The notes beneath the pieces are model-generated. The model was given only the letters and a program-made list of their open reading frames with translations, was not told the origin of the DNA and made no database searches. A DNA stretch of 64,000 nt from Ilyonectria destructans (lineage: Eukaryota; Ascomycota; Sordariomycetes; Hypocreales; Nectriaceae). Below, piece by piece: positions 1 through 12,032 of this stretch (position 1 is its first letter; the number at the start of each line of letters is the position of its first letter). A program made the position numbers and the translations under genes. The stretch lies in NCBI GenBank assembly GCA_020740775.1, contig JAHEWK010000012.1:2108001-2172000 (forward strand), in the 5' to 3' direction.

Positions 1-1738
1 GTATCTATACTGGGCGTAGAAAGCAGATATTATTCTTATTTAAGAGCCCTAGGTCTCGATTGATGAGAAATGCAAAATTAATATACACCCAGGATATAAT
101 ATATACATCCCAGTTAACAGCTTGGGCACTATAGAAGACCGACTGCGGGTTATAATATATATCTGGAAGGGCAGCAGGATATATATCCAATAACTGAAGC
201 ACTAGTAGTTAAGGGATCTTCTAGCTATCGAAGCGGATAGTATTACTATTATTAATATCTACAAACTAGATAGAGCCAGGCCTCGAGCCCTATAGCTTTT
301 ATATAACTTCACTCCCCTACTAAACTGTATTATAGGCAGAGACTTTAATTTATACTATAAACTGTAGGAACTGGGCGTAACTACGTATAATAACAGTAAT
401 AGTATTGCTAATTGGGCTGAATCTAATAGACTGGTATTTATTGGGGAGACCGGCGTATCTATATCCCAGGCTGGATATATTATCGATCTGACCTTCTTAG
501 ATATTCTATTTATATTAGCGAGAGTTACAGATAACCTCCTGGTAGTAAAAGACTACTTGGCTATTTTAATTATAGTCCCCTGATAATATATTTTACGCTC
601 TCCCTGGACTAAAGTTTTTATCCCTGATAAGAAGCTTGAGACCTTTATAGGCCTAGTCAGCCTAGGGATAACAGACCTACCTAATATACCGGCGAATGCA
701 ACGCCAGAGGAGATAGACTGATATATAGAATGCATTCTTAAAGCTCTAGTAGCTGCGCTCGAGATAGCCGGGATAAAGCCGAGTAATAAAGGATATAACA
801 CTCTATAGTAGACTGAGAAATGCCAGCAAGCTCTAGTAAGGCTCAGGCGGGCAAAATGAGATATAGGATTAGAGGAGATCTGGAAAGACTGCGAGGAATA
901 GAGGGAGTTCCTTAGTACAGTTTGAAGAGAGAAGCTTAAATACTGGCATAAAGTTATCGACGCAGTTAACTCGGACCAGGACCTATATAAGGTAATAAAC
1001 TGGTATAAGCTGGGGCTGAATATTAAGGCTCCGGTGCTAAATATAAACGGAAAAATTATATAGGAGAATATAGTAAAGGCAGATATACTAAGGGAGATAC
1101 TACTTAAAAGAGTTATAGATAATAAGAATCTAATAGACGATCTATTTGAGGTTCCAGTTATACTAAAGGCCTAACTGCTATAGCAAGACTATATCTTACT
1201 AGAGGAGGTTATAGCAGCAATAATTAATATTAAAAGTACCTCTCTAGGTATAGATAGTATTACAGTATAGCTGCTAAAAGTAAGCTGGGAATACATCTAG
1301 AAATATATCTAATAACTCTTTAAAGCCTGTCTCTAAGCAGGCTACTACTTAATCTTACTTTAAATAGCTAAGGTTATAATATTCTGCAAGCTAGATAAGA
1401 AGAACTATATAAATCCCAGAGTATAGAGATCTATTACTCTTCTATTCTATATTAATAAAGAACTGGAGAGACTTGTTATAAGATAGATAGTAAGAATCAC
1501 CCTCTAATATATAGTAATCAGCCCTTAGCAGGCTGGTGTATTACCAACCCAGTCGGCTACTAACCTCCTTGTATATCTAGTACACGAGATTGAATATGCT
1601 CTAGAAAACGGGCTGACGGCAATAGCTGTTACCCTCGACGTAAAGGGCGCCTTCGACGCAGCTTTTAGGAGATGCCTCCAGCTCCGCTTACAGTAATAGA
1701 GCTGGCCGACGCAACTTGTATGGTTTATCGGAATATTT

Positions 1739-2047
1739 ATGGAAAACCGAAGCGCCAGGATCAGACTGGAAGAAATAATAACCCCCGTCTACGATATTAA
1801 GTGCGGGCTTCCTCAGGGATCCTCTGTATCCCTGATTCTCTTCCTTCTCTATATTGCCGATATCTTCCTGGATAACCTAAAGCTCTACTTTAGATATATA
1901 GATGATATCGCTTTATATAGGATGAGTCTATTGCTGGAGGAAAATGCCAAACTTCTTAGCAAGGACTTAACTAGTATTATAGACTGGGGAAAGGATAATA
2001 AGGTTGCTCTAGACTTAAAGAAGGGAGAAGTAATTTACTTTAGCTGA
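1739..2047 (+). pseudogene. Reverse transcriptase core fragment of the LINE
   Basis: This is the longest open stretch inside the dead LINE (102 codons). It shows the RT palm motifs GLPQGS (residues 23-28) followed by a hydrophobic LFLLYIADIF segment, and the catalytic YIDD box (residues 53-56), a variant of the usual YADD of LINE enzymes. The frame is closed by stops on both sides. The aspartates survive, but the fragment is far shorter than a functional RT. Confidence 0.8.
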
Positions 2048-2825
2048 AGACTTAAGGGACCTGCTAGAATATCAGCCCCAGATATTATCTCTTTAAAGTA
2101 TAATTATATAATTAAGCTAATAGATAAACCGGCTGTCTGATAGCTGGGTGTCTAGTTCGATAGACAACTTAAATTCAGCTACTATATTTAAGAGAGAGTA
2201 GGCAAGGCAAATAAGCTAGTCTAGTACCTTAGAAACCTATTAAATATAAAAAGAGAACTTCCAGCAAACCTGCTACAGAAGGCTATTATTATCTATATAA
2301 TCCCAGTCCTCCTCTACAGAGAAGAGGCCTGGTATAAAGAGCTGATAAAAGCACCCCAGTATATAGCACACACTAGGCTTGGGAATATAGCTACGATATA
2401 GACAGAGGGTATTAATAGAATAGACAAGACAATTAGAAATACAATCTGAGCAATTCTGCCAGTCTGGAAGATAACCCCAAATAATACACTCTACTGAGAT
2501 ATAGGAATCCTAACAGCCTGAGTAGCTCTAGAAGACATAAGATATTAATTCGGCCTGCAGATTCAAGCAGTATATAAAGACCACCCCTTAGCTATAAGAG
2601 CTCAGAGAGAGATATAGAAGAAATACTTCTATAACCGACGCCCAGCTGGAGTACTCAAGCTGCTATAAACTTAACTATAGCAAGCTAGTATGCTGCTAGA
2701 AACCTTTCTAAGGCCTAGATAGGCTCTAGAAAAGCATCTAATAGCAGCTGTCTCAGTTATAAATAATATAAATAAGAAAGAGGCTGCAAGGAAATTTAAA
2801 TAATAGCAGAAGGACCTGCTAGATA

Positions 2826-3215
2826 CTTATCTAGTAGCCTTCTTGGACGGATTTTAAGATGAAAAAGGGGCTGTTAGATAGGGCTACGCAATCTATCGGG
2901 AGGAAAGAAAGATCGCCTAAGGTAAGGGACGCCTAGGAATAGCAGAGGTCTTTGACGGCAAGGCTGAGGGGGCAAGGAACACCCTCAAGAGGGCCTGCCG
3001 AATAGATGCAGGAGCGCAGATATATATCTATATCGATAATATATCTATTATCGCCAGGCTTCTTAGCGATACACCAGCCAGCTTGTAAGATACCTTCCTG
3101 GAATTCCAAGAGATCGCCCAGGCGGTTGCAGTCAGTGTATAATAGGCCCCGGGGCATAAGGACATCGAGGGTAACGAGGAAGCAGACCGCCTAGCAAAGG
3201 AAGGGACGAAGATGC
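2826..3215 (+). pseudogene. RNase H domain remnant of the LINE
   Basis: Translation on the + strand, interrupted by stops, gives AFLDGF, then a KAEGARNTLKRA segment, then IYIDN, and finally GHKDIEGNEEADRLAKEG. These correspond to the four acidic/His blocks of RNase H in I/Tad1-clade LINEs. The last block (H..GNE.AD) is especially diagnostic. It lies downstream of the RT core in the expected order. Confidence 0.75.
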
Positions 3216-3790
3216 TGATGGACGACCCAAGTATATCTGCGACCTACGCCGGTGCGAAACGAAAGATTAGAGAGACCAGAGACTGATACTATTAGAACTG
3301 GTAGCAGGAAGCTCTCCTAAGATATAGGAGCTATTATACCCTGGATCTTAAGATAGCTACTCTAAAATACCCCAGGGAGCTCAGTCTGCCCCGAGATATA
3401 CTCTACCACCTCCTGGCCTGCAGATCCAGCTACAGAGACTTCTAGAGCTATCACAGACAGTTTAACTATAAAGACACAACTAACTGTACATATAGCAGGA
3501 TCAAGACCCCCGAATACCTAGTCTTCTGCTGGAAGGTCCAGGGACTTAGGTTCCAGTAGCTCCGGCTGAAGCCGGAGCCCCGGAATAACAGGGAATACTA
3601 AACCAGACTGACTAAATAACCAGAAAAGTTCACAGCTTTCCTTAAGGTTACCAGATTCTATAAAAAGATATATCCAAACCCAAGAACAACTCAGATACAA
3701 CTAAGAACAAGCCAGCCCCAGCCAGGGACGAGCTAACCTACCGAAACCCAGGAACAGACTAGCCCCTTCTAATTCTACTCTCCCTAATAC

Positions 3791-4079
3791 CCCTGCTTTT
3801 TTTATTATATAACTTACTAATAAATAATAACTAAGTATATAGCTTACTGTAAAGTTCCAGGACTGACAGCCCCGTAAAAACCTAAAATTAGATATAAGCT
3901 TAACTAGCGAAGCTATAGAAATAATATAATAAATACCAGTAGCTATTAGGCTTAATTTACAGAATATTCTTAATATAGTAACTTCCCCTAATACAGTAAC
4001 TCCCTATATATATAGTATCTCTTTAGATCTAGATAGTCTTCTGCATGCCCTATGCCCTTCGGGAGGCTGGGAATATCTA
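3791..4079. other. A/T-rich spacer between LINE and NLR remnant
   Basis: This is TA-rich, RIP-like DNA with no recognisable coding similarity. It probably holds the 3' untranslated end of the LINE and the 3' flank of the NLR remnant. No poly-A tail or clean target duplication could be seen. Confidence 0.5.
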
Positions 4080-6920
4080 TTCCCCCCGGCGTTAAATAAA
4101 AGCAGAAGAAGAAGAAGCAGCTTGACGACAGCCTCATGCCCGTTCTCGGCGTCTGACTATATTGGCTGTCTTTCGCCTCGACGTCGGCGTCCTTCTCGAG
4201 AAGTAGCTTGATAACGGCACGATAGCTATAGTATGATGCTACTATGAGATCCGTAAAATGCTCGGTAGTCCTTATATATATAGTCTCCTAATAAATTCTA
4301 AATTATACTAAGTAGCTCTTTGAATCTGAATTACAAATTCTAAGAGTAAAATATATAATAGCAGCATTATCGATAATATCAGCCTCGCGAAAATAAGCGC
4401 TCCAGATTTGGGTCGAGTAATCTAAGAAGGTATAGCTATTAATAGAGTAGCTGGCTTCTCTATTTGTATTTATTACTAGATTAATATTGGAGTTAAAGAA
4501 GTTTAGATAGAGTATATAGAGCTCTATAAGAATAGCATATATATCCCGGGTAGTAATAGAGTAATACTAGTATAGCTTTAATAAAATAGATATAGATGAT
4601 ACTAAATCTTTAAGAAGAAACTTATAAGCTATTTAGTAAAGGAAATAAATACTGCCTTAGTTAATTAAGATAAATAATCTATATTAAGATTTAAGATATA
4701 TCTTAAAGTTCTTATTATCCTCTAAGTTAAGGTTATAAATAGACTGTAATATATAGTCTATATTTATAGTAATATTTATTTTAGAGAGGATTAGCAGCTA
4801 ACTTATAGCTAAGATAATCCTTAAGGCTTTTTAAACTATTAGATCTTTTTTAATCTTATTAAGAATTTGCTTATATATCTTATTAATACTCCTTAGAAGT
4901 ATTATAATAGTAAACTTAACTCCTTTTAATATCTTTTTAAAATCTTTTTTCTCTAAGTAGTTAAATATAAAATATACCTAGAGATAAGTATAGTAAGTAG
5001 TCTTTTATAATCTTTTCTCCAGGTAGCTCTTAATTTAGAGTATAAGATACTTCTTTACTAATAGCTAATTAACCCAGCTTATAATAATATAATTTACCTC
5101 CTGACTGATTATTTCTAACTCTTTCTCTTTTAGAATATAAATATTTAGAAAAGTATCTAATAGGCTGCAGAACTTAGATATAATCTAGCTATATAGGCGG
5201 CATATTAAAAGATACTTTAACTTACTATAGCCTAAATAGTTACTGCGGAATTAGCTTTCTATATTCTATATCAGGTCTGTAAAATCTAATTTAGTATATT
5301 TATCCAGGGTATCGAGGACTATAATTACAGGCCCTGCCTGGGGATTTTTTATAGCATTTTATAGAACCTCCCAGAGCGATTATATAGAGTTAATTAAACC
5401 TTGCCTATTCTTATAGTATTTTAATATAGTATATTCAATTAGAGATAGCTTCTAAGAGAAAAGCTGGTAAAGTAGTGCGCAAAGTGCCTGCTAGATAGTA
5501 TTCTAGTCTTAGTCTTTAAAGAAGAAGTAGCAGATAGTTGTTAATCGTAACAGGCCGTAGTTAATTAGGTACTTAGCCAGTACTAATTTACTATAACCAG
5601 GATCTGCCGAGACTAGCAGGGGGCCAGACTCTTAATTCAGCTACTCCTAAAAGTACTCGTACTTAAGAAACCACATACATATATATTTAACTCTTTCTTC
5701 TACCCGGTCTTTATACTACTTATATATAGCATTCCTGCTGCTGGCTGTAAGGCAGAATAGCTAGTAATATTTTTATTCTTCTTTAGATAGCCTTTCCTTA
5801 GCTAGATCTTTCTAAGCTTAAAGCTGCTTCTTTACAATATTCCAGTACTCCTTTACAATATCCCGGTGCTCTTCTGCAATATCTTAGAGGCCTGCAAATC
5901 AGATTAATATATATTAATAGTATAATTCTAAGACCTTAGTATACCAGATAGAATATCGCCAATCTTCTTTTTAGCTTTAACTCTATTTAAAGGTATTTAA
6001 TAGAGAAGATCCTTCGTATATACAGCAGCCGCTATTGCTATATAGCCCTGCTACTCTTTGTTCTTATAGAAATCCGAGTAGTTATATATACCGCGGATAA
6101 CCAGGCAGGAAAAGTAATTTATCAGCCCTGCTGCTTCTATCTCAAAATACAGCACCTCCTTTTCCACTATAAGCTTATCCCGAACTAAAGTATCCTTTAT
6201 TAACTAGTTTGCCGAAGTAATCAGACTGTAGTAAATTACAGGATTATCCTCGTCTTTAGTCTATTTTAGTTGTAATATTAAGTTTAAGGTATTATTGCTA
6301 CAGGCTATAGTATAGGCTGAGTTGTAGGTAATTTCGGTTTTAAATAGCCTATTGCTACTTAGCTTTAGTTACTTATACTTCTATTATAATTTCTACTTTC
6401 TTTTAAGAATACTATTAATAGCCTCCTCAAGCTGATATTCTTTAATCTTATACTATACCTTAATTCTACCTATAGCTACTTGTAGAATCTCTAGTAGCTA
6501 GTCTAAGAAAAATATTAGTTAAAGTTCCCTATTCTATATTTTTTTACTAAAATTATACTAGAATATACTACCCTTCCTATTACAAGGAGCACTAACTATA
6601 ATATCGCCTAGATAGATATTATAGTTTTAACTTAGTATACTACCAGCTATACCGACTATCAGGCCGATTCTAATATTGGGGAAGCTAAGTAGTATACCTT
6701 TTGCGACTCTTGCTGCGGAGGATATACTATACTCCCCGTCGGGTAATATAGCAAGAACAGTATTATATTTCCCAATTCTTCCCAGGGTATAATTGTTATT
6801 ATTATTAGGGGATATATAGTCGGGTCGGTCGTGCTTTTTGTCGAGGAACACTTGCGCAGCAATATACTCCGTTATTATAGCGCATATCCAGCCGACTGTG
6901 TAGTCGTTAGGTTGAGACAT
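4080..6920 (-). pseudogene. RIP-killed NLR-like gene: PNP_UDP - NACHT - ankyrin repeats
   Basis: The N-terminus (6920 downward) begins [15 protein letters not shown] and continues with LDKKHD and [23 protein letters not shown]. This is the start of the nucleoside-phosphorylase-like domain of fungal NLRs. Further on, near 5618-5585, a degraded P-loop reads SADPGYSKLVLAKYL (canonical GCGKSVLAKYL), followed by a CYFFFKD segment. A Walker-B-like LDTLDKY lies near 5325-5300. Ankyrin repeats (AVIKLLLEKDADVEAKDSQ) are visible near 4250-4090. The middle is riddled with RIP-type stops, so no product is possible. In the family, such proteins act in non-self recognition and regulated cell death. The first ~300 nt are less mutated than the rest. 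Confidence 0.85.
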
Positions 6921-7639
6921 GTTCGCTCGCAGGATGATAGAGGCAAGGTGAGCTACGAAGGACGATTAGTGTTTAGTCGCCGAGGTTTCTCAGAAAGATT
7001 ACTTGCCTCCACCTGGATAAGTTAGATCCGCCTGCAAACTGCTGTGATCGCTAAGCACAATAACCAACCTGATAGCACAAACTTATCCCCTCTAATCGTG
7101 GGGGCTCGGTGGGCTTTTAGGATCTGCGCCGAAGTTTAATTGACAGAGCGTATAGCACCCCAAAAAGTACAACGATTATGAAAAAAGCCACGACACCGCG
7201 ACCATCGCTCAAGCAAAAAGCGGTTGGACAGCATTGGGCAGCATTGGGCAGAAGCAAGTTGGTGAGAAATCTGTGATCAATTGTCTGCTGACGCCACCCC
7301 CTCGACCACGGGCGCTTACTCGCCGTTAAATGAGCACCTCTCGCCCAATAATATCGTTCTCATCTTAGTACGCCACGCCGGCATCACACGCCCTTCACCA
7401 GTCATGCTTTATTGTTATGTCCAGCCCGCCGTCCACAGCAACGTCTCGTCTCTTAAGGGACCTGCTTATGGGCAAATTCTTCGAGGCAGCAGAGTCGAAT
7501 ACTCAAGTTCGTGCTTCCCCGTCACCGACGTGTTTGGGCTCACAAAACTGTCAATTGTCAATAGAGTTCTCTGTTCTCCATCCCAGCCAGTCGAGTACGA
7601 GAGCAGCATGGCGCCGACGCGTCGCGACACGGTCACGAC
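6921..7639. other. Non-RIP intergenic DNA between two pseudogenes
   Basis: Base composition returns to normal after 6921, giving a sharp edge with the RIP-mutated NLR body. The stretch should contain the old NLR promoter (reading leftward). A short direct repeat, GCAGCATTGG(GCAGCATTGG)GCAG, lies near 7230-7252. Open frames here show no recognisable protein similarity. Confidence 0.5.
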
Positions 7640-7960
7640 CAGCCCCTACCATTCTCGCCCGCATCATACCGCACAGAGCTTCGTGACTTGGCCGTCGCAG
7701 TTCGTCGAGTCACGACCTGTATTGAGGAGGAGCTCGACTTGGAGCGGCCGGCCAGCATTCACAGCTGACTCTGGCTCGCGGGTGGCCCATGCCGCTGCGT
7801 CCGCTCCACTACCAGCTCGTGCCTGGTCGGGAGATCTTCGTGACGGAGCGTTTGGACCTGGATCTCGTCTGCCAACGGGCAGATGTTCCCCAAGCCCCTT
7901 CTTAGGCTTTCTGCCCTAGCCTCGTTTTGGACCCGACATTGCCCACGGTGGCGAGCGGCA
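7640..7960 (+). pseudogene. DUF6601-family protein fragment, frameshifted
   Basis: Reading across frames on the + strand gives YRTELRDLAVAVRRVTTCIE, then EEELDLERPASIHS, a stop where Q is expected, then LWLAG. After a one-base shift it reads RPMPLRPLHYQLVPGREIFV, TERLDLDLV, and after another shift PKPLLRLSALASFW. This order resembles the N-terminal half of the fungal DUF6601 family (HSQLWLAGRP..PLH.QL..GREI.VTE.MDLHLVW), from memory of the family. At least one nonsense change and two frameshifts are needed, and the C-terminal half is missing. The G+C content is normal, so this decay is not RIP. Confidence 0.6.
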
Positions 7961-8034
7961 GCACGGCTGGCGGCAGTGGATGTACGGATAAAAGTGGTGC
8001 AGGGCAGTCGGTATTGGATGACGGCAAAACATTA

Positions 8035-8313
8035 TTCCTTTGCTAAAAATAAGGATTGTAAGACCAAAAAGTTCACGTGAGGATATTCTTCGAAAGATTT
8101 CGTACGAAAAATCTCGATAAAAATAGAAACTAATAGGATCTCTCACATTGATTACAAAGATCTGGATAATCTTTCGAGAGCCTTCGTGCGAAATTTTTTT
8201 GTATGGGACTTTTGCTAAAAATAGATAATTCCTTTGCAGCATCTTCGTCCGAAAATCCTCATATGAGATTTTGGCTCTGCGTTTTTCGCTCCGCAGTTTG
8301 CCCGTCACGATTA
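8035..8313. other. Non-coding junction with degenerate internal repeats
   Basis: The motif TTTGCTAAAAATA occurs at ~8040 and again at ~8211. TTCGTACGAAAAAT-like and TTCGTGCGAAATTT-like words, which are partly palindromic, also recur. No protein similarity was seen. The stretch ends in a C homopolymer immediately before the transposon insertion. Confidence 0.4.
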
Positions 8314-8331
8314 CCCCCCCCCCCCCCCCCC
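8314..8331. repeat. Poly-C tract (18 C)
   Basis: This is an uninterrupted run of 18 C directly visible, 15 bp before the left end of the degraded transposon. Such a tract is rare in a fungal genome. It could be a replication or assembly slippage site, so its exact length should not be trusted. Confidence 0.9.
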
Positions 8332-8660
8332 AATACCGCCTTCTTCTACGGTCGCACATTACCACATGGGTGATAAAACCATATACAAAAATAACTGGAG
8401 GTATTTCGCACATAGGCTTTCAGTGTTTTTATATGGGGCTACAGTATTAATATAATAGCATACTGTTTTCAATATAGCAGAGCTGATGCCATACCAAGCG
8501 GTGCTGATGCTATTCCATCGGTGCTGATGCTATTCCATCGGCGCCGAAGCTCCGATAATACCGGTTCAGAGGGGGCGGGATATTACAGCTGTAAGCCTTA
8601 GAAGGAGGTATGAACTCCGACCTCTACTACAATCTCGAACCTATAGTCTGTATCTTATAT

Positions 8661-10265
8661 AATACTAAGGCCCCGTAAGGACTTGGAGTATGTTAAGGAC
8701 TGGATTCTTAAGTAGCAGCGAGAAGGACTATCTATTGATACTATATATACCTATCTCTGTAATAATAGGTATATACTTGACGTCAGAACTCTAAAAAGGA
8801 GGTTAGCGGAATAGGGTACTTAGGAGTACTCCCCCTTTTACTTAAAGATTAATACTAATATTTCGTCGAGCTGATTAAAGGCTACTTCTACTAATATAGA
8901 TATAGTAATACTTCTATTATTTATAGTCTTAAGTAATATAATATTGAGATCTCTAAGCAGACTGTATAGGAGTATTATCTAAAGTATAATATAAAGTAAT
9001 ACTTTTAAAATCTAGCTGAATAATAGGAGGCTATTTAAAAAATAAGAGAGTTTCTCTTCTAAGATAACTATTAGTCTTTAAGTATTAGAGGATTTAGCAG
9101 GGGGTATTTATACTATTATATCTGTATTTATACTGGTATTTTTATTAGCTAGAATATCTTATATTATAAGTACTAAATAAACTTAGAGTAAAAGAAGCAG
9201 GCTAAATAAAAATACCTTATTAATTAGAAGTACTAGAAGAACTTTTAGGTTTCCGGGCCTAACTTTATATAGTCTCTTAATAGGTATAAGAAGCTTAAGA
9301 ACTTCAGCTTTTTTATCTATACCTATATTAATATATACTTAAAAGCTATTATCTGAATATTTATTAGCAGGGGGAATATAACTGTACTGAGTTTACTTAA
9401 ATAGTTTTTACAGATTATATTATATTTAGGGATCTACTCTCTTTTTACCTGCTTAGATTATAGTATTAAGACTTCTCTTTAAGCTGGAGCCCAGGTAATT
9501 CTTACTAACCTTAATTAGATAGAGTTTCAGTATACTACTAAGGATAATAACTAATAAGTCTATAAGCAGAAAGTAAGACTAAGCTTCTATTATATCTGGG
9601 GCTTAAGTATATTAAACTAATAGATTAAGTTTTAATAGGAAAAGCTACTTAAAGGTATTAGTTAGTGCTGGATTGTATTCTTATATAAGTTAATTAATAG
9701 CAGCCTTTTCTAATTAAATTATCTTACTTATTAAATTGCAGTATATACTCTCTATAAACCTATTATCCATTAAGAGGTTACAGACTTTATAGAGATATAA
9801 AATAGCTATTATATCTAACTATAGAAGAATAAAGAGTATTTTATTACTAGAATCCCTATAGATCTATATAATACAAGTAAAGTAAAAAACTAGGCAGTTT
9901 ATCTAGAGCCTGTAGCTTAAGATAGACTTATTTAGATAATAGCTACTATTAATTCTATTAATCTAGATAATCTTCTTAATCTAATAATAACAGACTGGTA
10001 TAATTAATAGCTTCAGGATCTTCAGTTTAATAGTTAGCTAGATAGAGAGTTTAATTATAAATAACTATACCTTATAATCTACTTATAGCTTAAAGATAAA
10101 ATTTAGGTTTATCTTAACTACAAGATAAATCTAATACTAAATATCTTAAAAAGTCCAGTTAGAAAATAAGAGAGATTTATATATAAAGAAATACTCTATT
10201 ATACTTAAAAGCTAGCTAATAATACTTTAGCTTTAGCTTCTTAAGTAAAACTACCTTAAGCCTAT
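8661..10265 (+). pseudogene. Transposase of the degraded transposon copy
   Basis: Translation follows the 532-aa transposase of the intact copy. It begins RPRKDLEYVKDWIL, continues LSIDTI and VRTLKRRLAE, and ends in an LA-N-TLALAS segment near 10250. It is cut by numerous TAG/TAA codons, nearly all explicable as C-to-T on one or the other strand. The initiating ATG is also lost (ATA/CTA at the equivalent position). No function is possible. Confidence 0.9.
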
Positions 10266-10401
10266 TAATAATAGCCTCTTTAGAACTAAGCTACTTAGTA
10301 ATATTATTAATAGTATAAATAAGCTAATAGAGGACTTAGGTTACCTTAAGCTAGAGTAACTACTATTTCCTTATTTATTTATAAGAATGCTAACTACTTA
10401 G

Positions 10402-10810
10402 TGTAACGGTCGTGCTCTCTAGACTACCGTATACGTGGTATAGGGTAGGCAAGAGATTAGTTGCTAGTGGATAAACTGTAGGTTTATATTAGCAGATAGG
10501 TTAGGGCGTTACTTACTGGGTAATATTATATCTGGTAATAGTTAAGTATAGTAATATGTAGCGAGTCAAGGTAATTAAGGTAACCAAGTTGTATTGATAG
10601 CTGAGTAGCTGCTTATAGGGGATGTGCACTACTCTGTTATCTATATACTAGGGTAATCGAGCGCAATCACTGTGTAAGTAATTATAATTACTGGTAATTA
10701 GAGGTGATCACGGAGTGATCATATATAGCTAAACTATATTCCGTTCCGGGAGGCTGAGAAAAGTGGGGTTGCGCCCGGGGCCTGATGCAGGTCGCGGCCA
10801 GGCCGTGACA
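10402..10810. mobile_element. Solo LTR nested in the degraded transposon
   Basis: The 409-bp segment starts TGTAACGGTCGTGCT and ends GGCCGTGACA, so it has the TG...CA ends of an LTR with short imperfect terminal inverted repeats. It is bounded by a 5-bp duplication CTTAG (10397-10401 and 10811-10815). Its composition differs from the surrounding RIP-mutated transposon. There is no internal retrotransposon sequence, so it is a solo LTR left by recombination. It sits between the two dead genes of the host transposon. Superfamily (Gypsy or Copia) cannot be told from the LTR alone. Confidence 0.85.
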
Positions 10811-10829
10811 CTTAGCCTTCTTATATTAA

Positions 10830-12032
10830 CTCCTCGAGTTCCAGCAGTAGGATTATAGACAGTAAAGGCAGGGCCAGCTAAAAGCCTCTTATCCTCTGCC
10901 TCTACTGAGAGTACTGAGCTTATAGAGTCTTAAGCTTGTTTCTAACCTGTATGGGTTTTGTCTATATTGCTAGTAATAACCTCAATCTAGTCTTTTATGC
11001 TAGCTCTTAAAGGAGGTAGAACTGGGCTTAGAGAGGGGCTTAAGAAGGGCAAGTTAAACTCGCTTTTAATTAATAAGACTGGCTATATCTTTACCTCGGC
11101 CTTAACTAGCTCTTTTTTAATTTCCTTCTTCTTTTTAAATAGCTTTATAGCTAACCTCGGTATCTTAATATAACAAGAGGCCGGAACTTATAGTTAAGAA
11201 GGCAATAGCTTATAGAAAATAAGGAAAAGGAGATATCTGCCTTCTATTTTAATAAAATAAAAAGAACAGTCCTCGCCGAAAAGCTCTATAACTATCTATC
11301 TCTCCCAGTCGAGGTCGCTCAGCTTTATAATACCCTCTTTAATATAGGCATTCTAAACAAGTCTCTTATCAAATTAAAAAATAGAAGAGAGAGCAGGCTT
11401 ATCCTTAAACTGAGAGAAGAAGATACTATTAAACTAGAAGTAGATAGATAAAGATAGTTCCTTGTTAACGAAGGGGCACAAAGCAACCTTTAGCAGCTCT
11501 CTAGCTAAAGATTACTAGGGCTCCTTATCTTCATCTAGTATTTTCTATAGGTCAGGCATCATAAGAAAGATAGTAAGGTATATTAAGATCTTCTGCCTGC
11601 TCTTGTTTTAGCTCTATTTAGCTACAGCCTTACTGAGTTGCAACAAGCTCGCCCTTATACCCCTTGCAATCCGACTCTGGGTAAGTTTGGCATCTCAATA
11701 TACAGCAGAGGGCCGCGATATTATAAGGATACGGCCAGGGCCGTCTCCAGAGCCGGTAAAGATTATCTGTAACGGCGTGGAACGATTAGAGGCTGTTAGG
11801 TTAATAGACTATATAGCGGAGGAGGTGGAAGCTATCTTAATATCTCGAAATAGAACTGGCGAACTGTTAAGGATGGAGATACTCGTAGGCTAACATCTCC
11901 CGCAATATAGATACAGATTCGACCCTAGGTAGCTATTACAGATAAAATTATTGCTCTATTGGTATAATTTAGGAGCTATAGTTTTCGGAATATCGGGATA
12001 TATCTATAATAGGATATAATCGGGTATATCTA
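10830..12032 (-). pseudogene. Second gene of the degraded transposon copy
   Basis: The reverse strand from about 12032 follows the 420-codon gene at 52435-53697. The start region aligns, reading ATATACCCGATTATATCCTA against ATATGCCCGATCACGTCCTA. Blocks encoding the acidic/aromatic core (near 11500-11250) also align. RIP-type changes have introduced many stops. The gene ends close to the nested solo LTR. Confidence 0.8.

Larger units (their letters stand above)
1..3790 (+). mobile_element. RIP-degraded LINE (non-LTR) retrotransposon, 5' end outside window
   Basis: Read on the + strand with many stop codons, the stretch keeps the order of a Tad1/I-type LINE. An endonuclease tail comes first (GRDFN-like motif near 330; a motif like AGYIIDLTF near 470-495). 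The reverse transcriptase core lies near 1620-2050 and an RNase H domain near 2826-3215. A C-terminal zinc-knuckle-like stretch with HLLAC and KTPEYLVFC lies near 3400-3535. The DNA is very rich in TA steps and CAG/CAA codons have become TAG/TAA, the RIP signature. No intact ORF remains, so the copy is dead. The 5' end lies outside the window and the 3' end is placed only roughly, where coding similarity fades into A/T-rich DNA. Confidence 0.85.

Noticed and set aside
7281..7919. 212-codon open frame on the + strand
   Set aside because: The conserved DUF6601-like peptide runs through other frames of the same DNA; this frame gives a random-looking, Ser/Arg/Pro-rich sequence.
7916..8413. 165-codon minus-strand open frame crossing the transposon end
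   Set aside because: It begins inside the inverted repeat of the transposon and reads through poly-C as glycines; it cannot predate the insertion and has no family.
11687..11893. Open frame in the degraded transposon, with a similar one at 52542-53051 in the intact copy
   Set aside because: Both are antisense shadows of the 420-aa gene; the similarity only reflects homology of the two copies.
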